64,000 bases of DNA. It comes from Mycolicibacterium komanii. Lineage in GTDB: Bacteria; Actinomycetota; Actinomycetes; Mycobacteriales; Mycobacteriaceae. Below the pieces are notes generated by a model that made no database searches, was not told where the DNA came from, and worked only from the letters and a program-made list of their open reading frames with translations. Location of the stretch: the NCBI RefSeq assembly GCF_001050035.1, contig NZ_CVTA01000014.1, forward strand, positions 16,902 to 80,901. Reading direction: 5' to 3'. A program made the translations under genes and the position numbers. The first letter of the stretch is position 1. The number at the start of each line of letters is the position of its first letter. This document shows, piece after piece, positions 50,364 to 59,199 of this stretch.

Positions 50364-51210
50364 GCGCCTCACAGATTGTGGCGATCACGCGCTCGGGATA
50401 GACGGTGAGGTCCAGCCAAGTGAACCGCAACACCTGCCAGCCCGACAGGGCGATCGCGTTCTGCCGCTTGCGGTCGACCTGGAAGACGTCGGCATCCGAG
50501 TGAAAGGCCCAGCCGTCGGTCTCCAGCGCGATCTTCGCGCCCGGGAAGGCCACATCGACTTTGTAGCCGCCGACGGGGTAGTTCGCCTTCCATCCGGTAA
50601 TCCCCGCCTCCCGCAGCAGTTTGACGAGCAGTCGTTCAGCGGCGGAGCGAGCGTCATCGGCAGCTGCCTGCAAGAGGATTCGCGCGGCGGGAGAACCGTA
50701 GCGACCCTTGTTTCGGAGTTGGGCTCGCCACAGATCGCGCAGGTCAACGTGCCGTTGCAAAGCACTGTCCATCAGCTTGGCACCGTCACGGCGCTTCGTC
50801 GCCGCTTCGAGCACCGTCAACGGCTTCGCGGTGGCACGCAATCGATGCACTTCGGTGACATCCCTCGGGTCGAGGTTGCGCCGCCGCAGCCGGGTACCGC
50901 TGTGGCAGCGTCCAGTCGCGGTCCGCCCCGCAGTGACCTCGACGACGTCCGGCGCGTAATGGGTCAGGCCGTGCCACCATGCCGCGGTAAGACCGCTGGC
51001 GACTGCATTCTCGCCGTACCCCCAGACTCCCGCACGCACCCGTGCAGCATCGGTGAACTCACGGTCGTCCACAAAGTAGACCCCTTTCGCGCACCGCCTC
51101 CACTGGCCGGTTCGCACCCGACGCTGTACCGACTGATCGCTGAGGCCGGCCTCTCTAGCCTGAGCGGACGTGATGACGCCGTCCTGGACGCGCAGATACT
51201 CCGCAAGCAC
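50341..51210 (-). CDS. DUF559 nuclease-like protein with AbiEi-type N-terminus
   Basis: 289 residues. The N-terminal 45 residues (YLRVQDGVITSAQAREAGLS and CAKGVYFVDD) resemble the AbiEi/type IV antitoxin winged helix. The C-terminal 115 are DUF559, a Vsr-like PD-(D/E)xK fold: Glu in SAAERLLVKLLREAG, then YKVDVAFPGAKIALETDGWA (Asp...Glu) and RKRQNAIALSGWQVLRFTW. Active-site acids are present. No cognate toxin is next door. Function unknown; families of this kind are much expanded in mycobacteria. Near-identical hairpin repeats bracket the gene, and one contains its stop codon. Confidence 0.82.
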   Translation of the reverse strand: MLAEYLRVQDGVITSAQAREAGLSDQSVQRRVRTGQWRRCAKGVYFVDDREFTDAARVRAGVWGYGENAVASGLTAAWWHGLTHYAPDVVEVTAGRTATGRCHSGTRLRRRNLDPRDVTEVHRLRATAKPLTVLEAATKRRDGAKLMDSALQRHVDLRDLWRAQLRNKGRYGSPAARILLQAAADDARSAAERLLVKLLREAGITGWKANYPVGGYKVDVAFPGAKIALETDGWAFHSDADVFQVDRKRQNAIALSGWQVLRFTWLDLTVYPERVIATICEALRCATSR

Positions 51211-51255
51211 GCGTGATTAGACGCACGCAATGCCCGTGCCGGTTCCCTGCCGGGC

Positions 51256-51305
51256 GATTTGGGTGCACTACCGATCGCACAGCGACTGGTAGTGCACCGA
51301 AATCA
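51256..51305. repeat. Hairpin repeat, copy 2
   Basis: A 50-base palindrome from GATTT to AAATC. Arms GGGTGCACTACC and GGTAGTGCACCGAA pair almost fully around the loop GATCGCACAGCGACT. It lies 5 bases past the leuS stop and 46 bases before the DUF559 start. It matches copy 1 at 42 of 46 positions. It could end leuS transcription; sequence identity including the loop shows it is also a repeat. Confidence 0.8.
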
Positions 51306-51309
51306 CAAG

Positions 51310-54153
51310 TCAGACGACGATGTTGACCAGGCGGCCCGCCACCACGATGACCTTCTTCGGCGTCGCGCCGTTGATGAAGGCCTGCACTTTCTCGTCGGCC
51401 AACGCGGCCGCTTCGAGTGTGTCGGCGTCCGCGTCCGCCGCGACCGTCACCCGGCCGCGCACCTTTCCGTTCACCTGCACGGGGTATTCGACGGTGTCCT
51501 CGACGAGGTACTGCGGGTCGGCCACCGGGAACGGCCCGTGCGCCAACGTCTGGTCGTGGCCCAGTCGCCGCCACAGCTCGTCCGCCAGATGCGGGGCGAG
51601 CGGCGCGACCATCAACACCAGCGGTTCCAACGCCGCACGGGCGGTCACGCCCTGTTTGGTCAGATGGTTCGTGTACTCGATGAGTTTGGCCGCCGCGGTG
51701 TTGTTACGCAGGTTGATGAAGTCGTCGGACACGCCGGCGATGGTGCGGTGCAACAACTTCAGCGTCTCGTCGTCGATGGCCTCGTGTTCGACGACGCGGG
51801 TGTCGCCGGTCTCCTCGTCGACCACCAGCCGCCACACGCGCTGCAGGAACCGGTGTGCGCCGACGACGTCCTTGGTGGCCCACGGCCGCGAGGCCTCCAG
51901 CGGGCCCATCGACATCTCGTAGACCCGCAGGGTGTCGGCGCCGTAGTTGTCGCAGATCTCGTCCGGCGACACCGAGTTCTTCAGACTCTTGCCGATCTTG
52001 CCGAACTCCTGGAACACCTCGATCTCACCGTCGGGCCCATCCCAGTAGAACTTGCCTTCTCGCTCAACGACTTCCGCCGCGGGGACGTACGCACCGCGCG
52101 AGTCGGTGTACGCGAACGCCTGGATATAGCCCTGGTTCACCAGCCTGCGGTACGGCTCACGGGAACTGACGTGCCCGAGGTCGTGGAGCACCTTGTGCCA
52201 GAACCGGCAGTACAGCAGGTGCAAGACCGCGTGCTCGACGCCGCCGACGTACAGGTCGACACCGCCGGGGTCCTGTGCGCCGTGTTCGTCCGGCCGCGGC
52301 CCCATCCAGTAGGCCTCGTTCTCCTTGGCGCACATCTCGTTCGGGTTGTGCGGGTCGGTGTAGCGCAGCTCGTACCAGGAGCTCGCGGCCCACTGCGGCA
52401 TGACGTTGGTGTCGCGGGTGTAGGGCTTGAGCCCGTCGCCGAGGTCCAGCTCCACGTTCACCCACGACGTGGCCTTGCCCAGCGGCGGCGACGGTTCGCT
52501 GTCGGCGTCGTCGGGGTCGAACAGCACCGGCGAGTAGTCGGGAACGTCGGGCAGCTCGACCGGCAGCGCCGACTCCGGAAGCGGGTGCGCACGGCCGTCG
52601 GCGTCGTACACGATGGGAAACGGCTCGCCCCAATACCGTTGCCGCGCGAAAAGCCAGTCCCGCAGCTTGTATTCGACGCGCGGCTGGGCGCGGCCCTCTT
52701 CGGCCAGCCGCGTCGTGATCGCCTCCTTGGCCGACGCGATGCTCAACCCGTTGAGGTAGTCGGAGTTCACGATCTCGCCGTCGCCGGTGTATGCGGCCTC
52801 CGAGATATCGCCTCCGGAAACGACTTCCACGATGGGCAGCCCGAACTGGTGGGCGAACTCCCAGTCGCGCTGATCGTGTCCGGGGACGGCCATGATGGCC
52901 CCGGTGCCGTACCCCAGCAGCACGTAGTCGGCGATGAACACCGGGACACGTTGTCCATTGGCGGGATTCGTCGCGTACGCGCCGACGAACACGCCGGTCT
53001 TGGTCTTGTTCTCCTGACGCTCCAGGTCGGACTTCGCCGCGATCGCCGCACGGTAGGCGGCCACGGCCTCGGCCGGCGTCGCCGCGCCGTACGTCCAGCG
53101 CTCGTCGACATCGGCGGGCCACGCATCGGCGACCAGCCGGTCGACGAGTTCGTGCTCGGGCGCCAGCACCATGTACGTCGCACCGAACAGCGTGTCCGGC
53201 CGGGTGGTGAACACCTCGATGTCGCCGGCGTCGGTGCTGAACAGGACCGCCGCGCCGGTCGAGCGGCCGATCCAGTTGCGCTGCATGGTCTTGACCTTCT
53301 CCGGCCAGTCCAGCAGTTCGAGATCGTCGAGCAGACGGTCGGAGTATTCGGTGATGCGCATCATCCACTGCCGCAACCGTTTCCGGAATACCGGGAAGTT
53401 GCCGCGCTCGCTGCGGCCGTCGGAGGTGACTTCCTCGTTGGCCAGCACGGTGCCCAGTCCCGGACACCAGTTCACTAGTGAGTCGGCCCGGTAGACCAAC
53501 CGATAGGAGTCGATGACGTCGGCGCGCTCGGACGCCGAGAGCTCCGACCAGGCCCGGCCGTCGTCGAGTGCGCGGGCCCCGGATTCGAACTGCTCGATCA
53601 GCTCCGCGATCGGCCTGGCCTTCTGCGCGTCCCGGTCGAACCACGCGTTGTAGATCTGCAGGAAGATCCACTGGGTCCACTTGTAGTAGTCGACGTCGGT
53701 GGTGGCGAAGCTGCGTCGAGGGTCGTGTCCGAAGCCCAGCCGCCCCAGCTGACGCTTGAAGTTGACGATGTTCGCCTCGGTCCGGATGCGCGGGTGCGTC
53801 CCGGTCTGGATGGCGTACTGTTCCGCGGGCAGTCCGAATGCGTCAAATCCCAAGGCGTGCAACACGTTGCGCCCGGTCATACGGAAATACCTGGCGTAGA
53901 CATCGGTCGCGATGTAGCCCAGCGGGTGCCCGACGTGCAGGCCCTCTCCGGAGGGATACGGGAACATGTCCTGGACGAACATCTTGTCGGCGGGCACCGG
54001 CGAACCATCGGTCGGCGCCAGCGACCCCACGGGGTTCGGCACGTTGAAGGTCCCTGCGTCGGCCCACCGCTGTTGCCAGGTGCGCTCGATCTGCCCGGCC
54101 AGCTCCGCGGTGTAGCGGTGCTGCGGGGTGTCTGTGGTCGGCGCTTCTGTCAC
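51310..54153 (-). CDS. leuS: Leucyl-tRNA synthetase
   Basis: 947 residues. Charges tRNA-Leu. HIGH-type motif [16 protein letters not shown] at 65-80; connective peptide/editing domain about 240-430 with [20 protein letters not shown]; the KMSKS loop reads [18 protein letters not shown], as in other mycobacterial LeuRS; anticodon-binding domain and C-terminal [14 protein letters not shown] close the protein. GTG 54153. Single gene on the minus strand; divergent from the mtc28-like gene with a 176-base gap, and ends at hairpin copy 2. Confidence 0.98.
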   Translation of the reverse strand: MTEAPTTDTPQHRYTAELAGQIERTWQQRWADAGTFNVPNPVGSLAPTDGSPVPADKMFVQDMFPYPSGEGLHVGHPLGYIATDVYARYFRMTGRNVLHALGFDAFGLPAEQYAIQTGTHPRIRTEANIVNFKRQLGRLGFGHDPRRSFATTDVDYYKWTQWIFLQIYNAWFDRDAQKARPIAELIEQFESGARALDDGRAWSELSASERADVIDSYRLVYRADSLVNWCPGLGTVLANEEVTSDGRSERGNFPVFRKRLRQWMMRITEYSDRLLDDLELLDWPEKVKTMQRNWIGRSTGAAVLFSTDAGDIEVFTTRPDTLFGATYMVLAPEHELVDRLVADAWPADVDERWTYGAATPAEAVAAYRAAIAAKSDLERQENKTKTGVFVGAYATNPANGQRVPVFIADYVLLGYGTGAIMAVPGHDQRDWEFAHQFGLPIVEVVSGGDISEAAYTGDGEIVNSDYLNGLSIASAKEAITTRLAEEGRAQPRVEYKLRDWLFARQRYWGEPFPIVYDADGRAHPLPESALPVELPDVPDYSPVLFDPDDADSEPSPPLGKATSWVNVELDLGDGLKPYTRDTNVMPQWAASSWYELRYTDPHNPNEMCAKENEAYWMGPRPDEHGAQDPGGVDLYVGGVEHAVLHLLYCRFWHKVLHDLGHVSSREPYRRLVNQGYIQAFAYTDSRGAYVPAAEVVEREGKFYWDGPDGEIEVFQEFGKIGKSLKNSVSPDEICDNYGADTLRVYEMSMGPLEASRPWATKDVVGAHRFLQRVWRLVVDEETGDTRVVEHEAIDDETLKLLHRTIAGVSDDFINLRNNTAAAKLIEYTNHLTKQGVTARAALEPLVLMVAPLAPHLADELWRRLGHDQTLAHGPFPVADPQYLVEDTVEYPVQVNGKVRGRVTVAADADADTLEAAALADEKVQAFINGATPKKVIVVAGRLVNIVV

Positions 54154-54329
54154 GTGAACAGGGTATAAGCACGCCTATCCGCGCTTCTTCGGCCACGGGT
54201 CGGTCTCGGTTCCATTGCGGGGAAGTCAGAACACGGTTGCAGGTCGATTCCGACGGTGGTGGCCGTGCTTCGCCGGTCGATACAGTCAGCGCCTGACCCT
54301 CCCCGTGCTGTTCGGAAGGACCGACGCAG

Positions 54330-55445
54330 ATGATCGAGATCGCCCCTCGCTGGCGGATTCTGGCCGCAGGTGTGGCCGCCGCCACCGCCGGCGTCCTCGG
54401 CTTCGCGGGCACGACCGCATCGGCCGAACCCCTCGCACCGCAACCGCCGCAGCCCGCGCCCGCCACGGTCACGCAGACCGTCACCGTCGCGCCGAACGCA
54501 CAGACCCTCACGCAGCAGGGTGTGAGTTCCGCCACCGCTCCGGCCGGTATCGCGACGCCGGCGCAGGCCGGTATCGCGGCGCCGGCGCAGGCGGGTGTCG
54601 CGGCGCCCGCACCCGCAGCCGCCGCCGGAATACCGGCCGGCACCGCTGCCGGGGCTCCCGCGGGCACCGTTGCGGGTGCGCCCGCCGCCGCATCGCCCGG
54701 TCTGGCCGCGCAGCCCGTCCCCGCGCCACCGGTCGCGACGATCGTGCCCGCCACGTCGGGCACCCTCGCCGAGTTCTTCGCCGACAAGGGTGTGCAGCTC
54801 GAGCCGCAGAACAGCCGCGACTTCAAGGCGCTCAACATCGTGCTGCCGATGCCGCGCGGCTGGGCGCACGTCCCCGACCCGAACGTGCCCGACGCGTTCG
54901 CCGTCATCGCGGACCGGGTCGGCGGTAATGGGCTGTACACCTCGAACGCACAGGTCGTGGTGTACAAGCTCGTCGGTGACTTCGACCCCAAAGAGGCGAT
55001 CAGCCACGGCTTCATCGACAGCCAGAAGCTGCCCGCCTGGCGCAGCACCGACGCATCGTTCGCCGACTTCGGCGGAATGCCGTCTGCGCTGATCGAAGGC
55101 ACCTACCGCGAGAACAACATGACGCTGAACACCTCGCGGCGCCACGTCATCGCCACCGCCGGGCCGGACAAATACCTGGTGTCTCTGGCCGTCACCACCA
55201 GCGTCGACCAGGTGGTCCCGGCCGCCGAGGCCACCGACGCGATCGTCAACGGTTTCCGGGTCACAGTGCCCGGGGCTCCCGGCGCGGCTCCTCCCGCCGC
55301 GCCCGCTGCCCCCGGTGCGACTCCCCCGGCCGCTCCCGGCGCGGCATCGCCGGTGTCCAACCCGCCGTCCGCAGCGACGGCTCCGGCCGCCCCACAGTTC
55401 CCGAGCGCGACCGCGCTGGGAACCCAGCCGGGCCTGCCGGGTTAG
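54330..55445 (+). CDS. mtc28: Secreted Pro/Ala-rich protein, Mtc28-like (LpqN fold)
   Basis: 371 residues. Signal peptide with [20 protein letters not shown] (cleavage about residue 32). Residues about 35-145 are Ala/Pro/Gly repeats such as [20 protein letters not shown]. The folded domain (about 145-310) has [20 protein letters not shown] and [20 protein letters not shown], the Mtc28/LpqN/LpqT fold. A second Ala/Pro tail ends the protein. Its M. tuberculosis counterpart (Rv0040c) is a secreted antigen beside leuS. GGAAGGA lies 12 bases before ATG 54330 and a TACAGT -10-like box at 54281-54286. Biochemical role unknown. Confidence 0.9.
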   Translation: MIEIAPRWRILAAGVAAATAGVLGFAGTTASAEPLAPQPPQPAPATVTQTVTVAPNAQTLTQQGVSSATAPAGIATPAQAGIAAPAQAGVAAPAPAAAAGIPAGTAAGAPAGTVAGAPAAASPGLAAQPVPAPPVATIVPATSGTLAEFFADKGVQLEPQNSRDFKALNIVLPMPRGWAHVPDPNVPDAFAVIADRVGGNGLYTSNAQVVVYKLVGDFDPKEAISHGFIDSQKLPAWRSTDASFADFGGMPSALIEGTYRENNMTLNTSRRHVIATAGPDKYLVSLAVTTSVDQVVPAAEATDAIVNGFRVTVPGAPGAAPPAAPAAPGATPPAAPGAASPVSNPPSAATAPAAPQFPSATALGTQPGLPG

Positions 55446-55513
55446 GCCCGTCCCCCGGGCGAAGCCTGGCGCCCGGGGGACGTCCCAACCTCTCGCCACG
55501 ACACGGCTCTCGT

Positions 55514-55519
55514 TATCCT
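55514..55519 (+). promoter_or_regulatory. Candidate -10 box, leaderless promoter of Rv0039c-like gene
   Basis: TATCCT (TANNNT) lies 7 bases before ATG 55527 with no ribosome-binding site. Confidence 0.4.
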
Positions 55520-55526
55520 GAGCCCC

Positions 55527-55883
55527 ATGCTCATCGCCGCGGTTCTCTGCCTGTGCGCTGCCGGCGCCACCGCCGCGATCGGTGCCTGGCTGCTGCGCCG
55601 CCCGCACTCGGGGGATCCGGTGCGGACCGTGTTGCGGTCGGTGGCACCCACCCAACTGGCGGCGGCCGCGATGCTCGCGGCGGGCGGTGCGGTGGCGCTG
55701 GTCGCCGACCCCGGCACCGCCGTCGTCGCACTGGCGGTGTGCGTGATCGGGGCAGTGGCGACCGTGGGAGCCGGATGCTGGCAGAGCGCGAAAATTGTTG
55801 CGCGCAGCGAAGCGGCCACCGCCACGTCGGGCGGTTGCGGGGTCGCATGCGCCACCTGCACGCTGTCGTGCGCTGACGCCTAG
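55527..55883 (+). CDS. Small membrane protein with Cys-rich C-terminus (Rv0039c-like)
   Basis: 118 residues with about three hydrophobic helices (LIAAVLCLCAAGATAAIGAW; AAAMLAAGGAVALVA; VVALAVCVIGAVATV) and a short tail [17 protein letters not shown] holding four cysteines in a C-x3-C-x2-C-x3-C spacing. Four close cysteines could bind a metal or a cluster, or carry disulfides, depending on which side the tail lies. It is the positional counterpart of Rv0039c. It converges on the AlgH gene with a 4-base overlap of stop codons (CTAG). Function unknown. Confidence 0.72.
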   Translation: MLIAAVLCLCAAGATAAIGAWLLRRPHSGDPVRTVLRSVAPTQLAAAAMLAAGGAVALVADPGTAVVALAVCVIGAVATVGAGCWQSAKIVARSEAATATSGGCGVACATCTLSCADA

Positions 55884-56485
55884 TTGCGGCTGACGTCGAT
55901 CGGATGCGTCGCGAGCAGCGACAGCGGCAACGGTTGCCTGCGCAGCACCCGCGACCACAGATCGACCCGCGGTTCGACCAGAACGTCGGACGGTAACGCC
56001 GACAACACGATCCAGTCGTCGCGTTCGATCTCGCCCTCGAGCTGGCCGATGGTCCAACCCGAATAGCCGGCGAAGATCCGGATGCCTTCCACCACCGGCG
56101 CGATCGAGTCGGGATCGGCATCCAGATCGACCATCACCATCCGGCCCTGGACATGACGCAGGCCGGGGGCGTCGGCGGCCTCCATCCCGACCCGCAGCGT
56201 CGCCAGGCACAGCGCCGCATCCCGTTTGACCGGTCCGCCGATGAACATCGTCTTCGGTTTGGCGGCCAGTTTCGCCCACTGCGGCAACACGTTGTAGACC
56301 GCCGTCTCACTCGCCCGGTTCAGCACCACGCCGAGCGTGCCGCCGTCGTTGTGTTCGACGATGTAAATGACGCTGCGCCGGAACGTCGGCTCCAGCAGGT
56401 CGGTGTTGGCCAGCAGCAGCGTTCCCGCCCGCACACGCGGCGCGGCAGGAGCGATGAAATCCTCCGGGTCTTCGGACTGCGCCAC
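55880..56485 (-). CDS. AlgH/YqgE family protein (Rv0038-like)
   Basis: 201 residues, UPF0301. [58 protein letters not shown] and [19 protein letters not shown] are conserved through the family, and the M. tuberculosis protein is nearly identical along these parts. The family is widespread, its function unsettled; AlgH was named for an effect on alginate regulation. GTG 56485 ([10 protein letters not shown]) matches the usual length of about 202; the longer frame is an artefact. It overlaps its convergent neighbour by 4 bases and is divergent from the MFS gene. Confidence 0.92.
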   Translation of the reverse strand: MAQSEDPEDFIAPAAPRVRAGTLLLANTDLLEPTFRRSVIYIVEHNDGGTLGVVLNRASETAVYNVLPQWAKLAAKPKTMFIGGPVKRDAALCLATLRVGMEAADAPGLRHVQGRMVMVDLDADPDSIAPVVEGIRIFAGYSGWTIGQLEGEIERDDWIVLSALPSDVLVEPRVDLWSRVLRRQPLPLSLLATHPIDVSRN

Positions 56486-56597
56486 GCGTCCATCATGGCA
56501 CCGGCGGCCCCCGTCATGGCGGACAAGCGCGACGCCGCCCCGATATTTGTACTGTGGATGCGGTCCGATCCCCCGCTTCTGGAGAACGCGATCCCCC

Positions 56598-57881
56598 GTG
56601 CCCGATTTCCGCGCGCCCGTCGCCGTCTGGCGGTCGGTGCGCGGCCTGCCCGAGTTCCGGCGACTGCTGGAACTACGGCTGCTGAGCCAGTTCGGTGACG
56701 GGCTGTTCTCGGCGGGGCTGGCGGGCGCGATCCTGTTCAATCCGCAGCGCGCGGCCGAGCCGTGGGCGATCGCCGGCGCGTTCGCGGTGTTGTTCCTTCC
56801 CTATTCGCTGCTCGGCCCGTTTGCCGGTGCGCTGCTCGACCGCTGGGATCGCCGGCTGGTGCTCGTCGCGGCGAATGCGGGCCGGCTGGTGCTGGTGCTC
56901 GCCGTCGCGCAGCTGCTCGAATCCGGGGCGGGCGATCTGGCGATCCTGTGCTGCGCGCTGATCGTCAACGGGTTCACCCGCTTCGTCTCGTCCGGGTTGT
57001 CGGCGGCGCTGCCGCATGTCGTGCCGAGAGACCAAGTGGTGGCGATGAACTCCGTCGCGATCGCGACCGGCGCGGCGGCGGCCTTCCTCGGCGCGAACTT
57101 CATGCTGCTGCCGCGGTGGCTGTTCGGCGCCGACGACGCCGGCGCCGCTGCGATCATCCTGATCGCGGCCGTTCCGGTGTCGCTGGCGCTCTGGCTGGCG
57201 TGGCGCTTCCCCCCGCACGTGCTCGGCCCCGACGACAGCGCGCGTGCGGTGCACGGCTCGGTGGTCTACGCCGTCGCCCTCGGTTGGGTGCACGGCATCC
57301 GGACCGTGGTGGCCGTGCCGGCCGTCGCGGCGACGCTGACGGGGCTGGCCGCACACCGGGTGGTGTTCGGCATCAACAGCCTTGTGGTGCTGGTGATGGT
57401 GCGGCACACCGACACTCACGAGGTCGCCGGGTTGGGCACCGCGGTGTTGTTCGTGGCGGCGACGGGGGCGGGATCCTTCCTCGCCGCCGCCGTCATGCCG
57501 GTCGCGGTGCGGCGCTGGGGACGGTATGCCACGGCCAACGGCGCGTTGGCCGTAGCGGCTGTGGTCCAGCTCATCGGTTCCGGGCTGCAGCTGGCGATGA
57601 TGGTGGCGTGCGGGTTCTTCCTCGGCATGGCGGGTCAGGTGGTCAAGCTGTGCGCGGACAACGCCATGCAGGTCGACGTCGACGACGCCTTGCGTGGGCA
57701 CGTGTTCACCGTGCAGGACTCGCTGTTCTGGATGACGTTCATCGCCGCAATCGCGTTGACGGCGAGCGTGATTCCGCCGGACGGACACCAACCGGTGCTC
57801 GCCCTGGCCGGTGTCGGCGTATACCTCGCGGGTTTGGCCGCACACGCGACAATCGCCAGACGCGCGTCGACTCCGGGTTAA
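56598..57881 (+). CDS. MFS transporter (Rv0037c-like)
   Basis: 427 residues with about 12 helices. [20 protein letters not shown], then [20 protein letters not shown] (the MFS loop 2-3 D-R-x-x-R-R motif) and the [16 protein letters not shown] loop are typical of the enterobactin-exporter-like MFS_3 branch. GTG 56598 (VPDFRAPV) is chosen; the frame upstream overlaps the divergent AlgH gene. TAA 57879-57881 is followed 10 bases later by the next gene, so the two are an operon. Substrate unknown. Confidence 0.87.
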   Translation: MPDFRAPVAVWRSVRGLPEFRRLLELRLLSQFGDGLFSAGLAGAILFNPQRAAEPWAIAGAFAVLFLPYSLLGPFAGALLDRWDRRLVLVAANAGRLVLVLAVAQLLESGAGDLAILCCALIVNGFTRFVSSGLSAALPHVVPRDQVVAMNSVAIATGAAAAFLGANFMLLPRWLFGADDAGAAAIILIAAVPVSLALWLAWRFPPHVLGPDDSARAVHGSVVYAVALGWVHGIRTVVAVPAVAATLTGLAAHRVVFGINSLVVLVMVRHTDTHEVAGLGTAVLFVAATGAGSFLAAAVMPVAVRRWGRYATANGALAVAAVVQLIGSGLQLAMMVACGFFLGMAGQVVKLCADNAMQVDVDDALRGHVFTVQDSLFWMTFIAAIALTASVIPPDGHQPVLALAGVGVYLAGLAAHATIARRASTPG

Positions 57882-57891
57882 GGTGACCGGC

Positions 57892-58668
57892 ATGGCAGGT
57901 GCCGCGCCGATGGTCGCCGATCTGCGCGCCGAGAGCGACGACCTCGACGCCATCGTCGCCGAGCTTCCGGTCGCGCGGTGGGCCGAGCCCACTCCCGCGC
58001 AGGGCTGGACGATCGCGCACCAGATCGCGCATCTGTTGTGGACCGACCGCGTCGCGCTCACCGCGGTCACCGACGAGGCGGCCTTCGCCGGTCTCCTCGA
58101 GGAGGCAGGCAAGAACCCGACCGGCTTCGTCGACGCGGCGGCCGAGGAGTTGGCGGCCACACCGCCACCCGAACTGCTCGCCGATTGGCGCACCACCCGG
58201 ACCCGGTTACACGACGAACTGCTGACCGTCGCCGACGGACGAAAGCTGCCATGGTTCGGCCCGCCGATGAGCGCCGCGTCGATGGCGACGGCACGGCTGA
58301 TGGAGACCTGGGCGCATGGCCTCGATGTCGCCGACGCGCTCGGTGTGCGGCGCCCACCCACCGCGAAGCTGCGCTCGATCGCCCACATCGGCGTGCGCAC
58401 CCGCGACTTCTCGTTCGTGATCAACGGTCGTCAGCCGCCGGCCGAGCCGTTCCGCGTCGAGTTGCGCGCACCCGACGGCTCGACGTGGTCGTGGGGTCCG
58501 GAGGAGGCGACCCAGCGTGTCACCGGTTCGGCGGAGGACTTCTGCATGCTGGTGACCCAGCGGCGACCGCGCTCGCGGCTCGATGTGCACGCGGACGGTG
58601 TGGACGCCGACGAGTGGTTGGGCATCGCGCAGGCGTTCGCGGGCCCGCCCGGGACGGGCCGCGGCTAG
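57892..58668 (+). CDS. TIGR03084/MDMPI-like metal-binding protein (Rv0036c-like)
   Basis: 258 residues. The N-terminal half is a DinB-like four-helix bundle of the mycothiol-dependent maleylpyruvate isomerase type: [20 protein letters not shown] gives a first metal His, and [15 protein letters not shown] the second His pair. The C-terminal half is an SCP2-like beta domain ([20 protein letters not shown]). Enzymes of this set use mycothiol with a bound metal; the substrate is unknown. ATG 57892 has AAGGTG about 7 bases upstream; GTG 57883 is a weaker option. Second gene after the MFS gene. Confidence 0.88.
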   Translation: MAGAAPMVADLRAESDDLDAIVAELPVARWAEPTPAQGWTIAHQIAHLLWTDRVALTAVTDEAAFAGLLEEAGKNPTGFVDAAAEELAATPPPELLADWRTTRTRLHDELLTVADGRKLPWFGPPMSAASMATARLMETWAHGLDVADALGVRRPPTAKLRSIAHIGVRTRDFSFVINGRQPPAEPFRVELRAPDGSTWSWGPEEATQRVTGSAEDFCMLVTQRRPRSRLDVHADGVDADEWLGIAQAFAGPPGTGRG

Positions 58669-58674
58669 CCGCGT

Positions 58675-59157
58675 TCATAGCCGGGTGGCCGAGTCGGCCA
58701 GGCCGTCGCCGTCACTGTCGGTCAGCTTGACGTCCCACGAGCCGTCGGCGTCGGCGTCGACGTAGGCGTTCTCCCCTGCGAGCGCACGGTCGGCCAACCC
58801 GTCGCCGTCGCTGTCGGTCAAGCGGTCGTCGACCTGACCGTCGGCGTCGAGGTCGACCAGCGGCCCGCCGAACTGTTCAACACCGTCGAGCCCGAACCAC
58901 CGCAGCCCCCGCTCCACGCTGACCGCCCACGTTCCGGTCCCGTCGTCGGTGAAATAGGTTGCGGCGTCGGCATGGTCGCGCACCAGATGGTCGGCCACAC
59001 CGTCGGCGTCGAGGTCGGCCATCGCGTCGTCGAGCAGACCGTCACCGTCGAAGTCGATGCCGACCGCGTCGAACGCGCCGTTACCGTCGACGTCCAGATC
59101 GGGCGCCGCGGACCAGATCGTCGCGGAGCCGTCGCCGTCGCCCAGGCAGTAGTCCAT
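58675..59157 (-). CDS. Asp-rich repeat protein (Rv3906c-like)
   Basis: 160 residues, about a quarter Asp. Seven DxDxDG-type loops (DLDVDGNGAFD, DFDGDGLLDD, DLDADGVADH, DLDADGQVDD, DSDGDGLADR, DADADGSWDV, DSDGDGLADS) resemble EF-hand, thrombospondin type 3 or dockerin calcium loops. No signal peptide is visible, so the protein seems cytoplasmic unless exported by another route. It lies just downstream of pcnA on the same strand, the place of Rv3906c in M. tuberculosis. Likely binds calcium; function unknown. Confidence 0.8.
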   Translation of the reverse strand: MDYCLGDGDGSATIWSAAPDLDVDGNGAFDAVGIDFDGDGLLDDAMADLDADGVADHLVRDHADAATYFTDDGTGTWAVSVERGLRWFGLDGVEQFGGPLVDLDADGQVDDRLTDSDGDGLADRALAGENAYVDADADGSWDVKLTDSDGDGLADSATRL

Positions 59158-59199
59158 GCCTGATCGGACGCACCAGCCCGACGTTCGGTTCCGTGCGGG

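Noticed and set aside
50341..51210. Complete type IV toxin-antitoxin system
   Set aside because: Only an AbiEi-like helix-turn-helix is fused to DUF559; no AbiEii nucleotidyltransferase toxin is adjacent.
50317..51305. DUF559 unit as an insertion sequence
   Set aside because: No transposase, no target-site duplication could be seen, and the flanking elements are direct hairpins rather than terminal inverted repeats.
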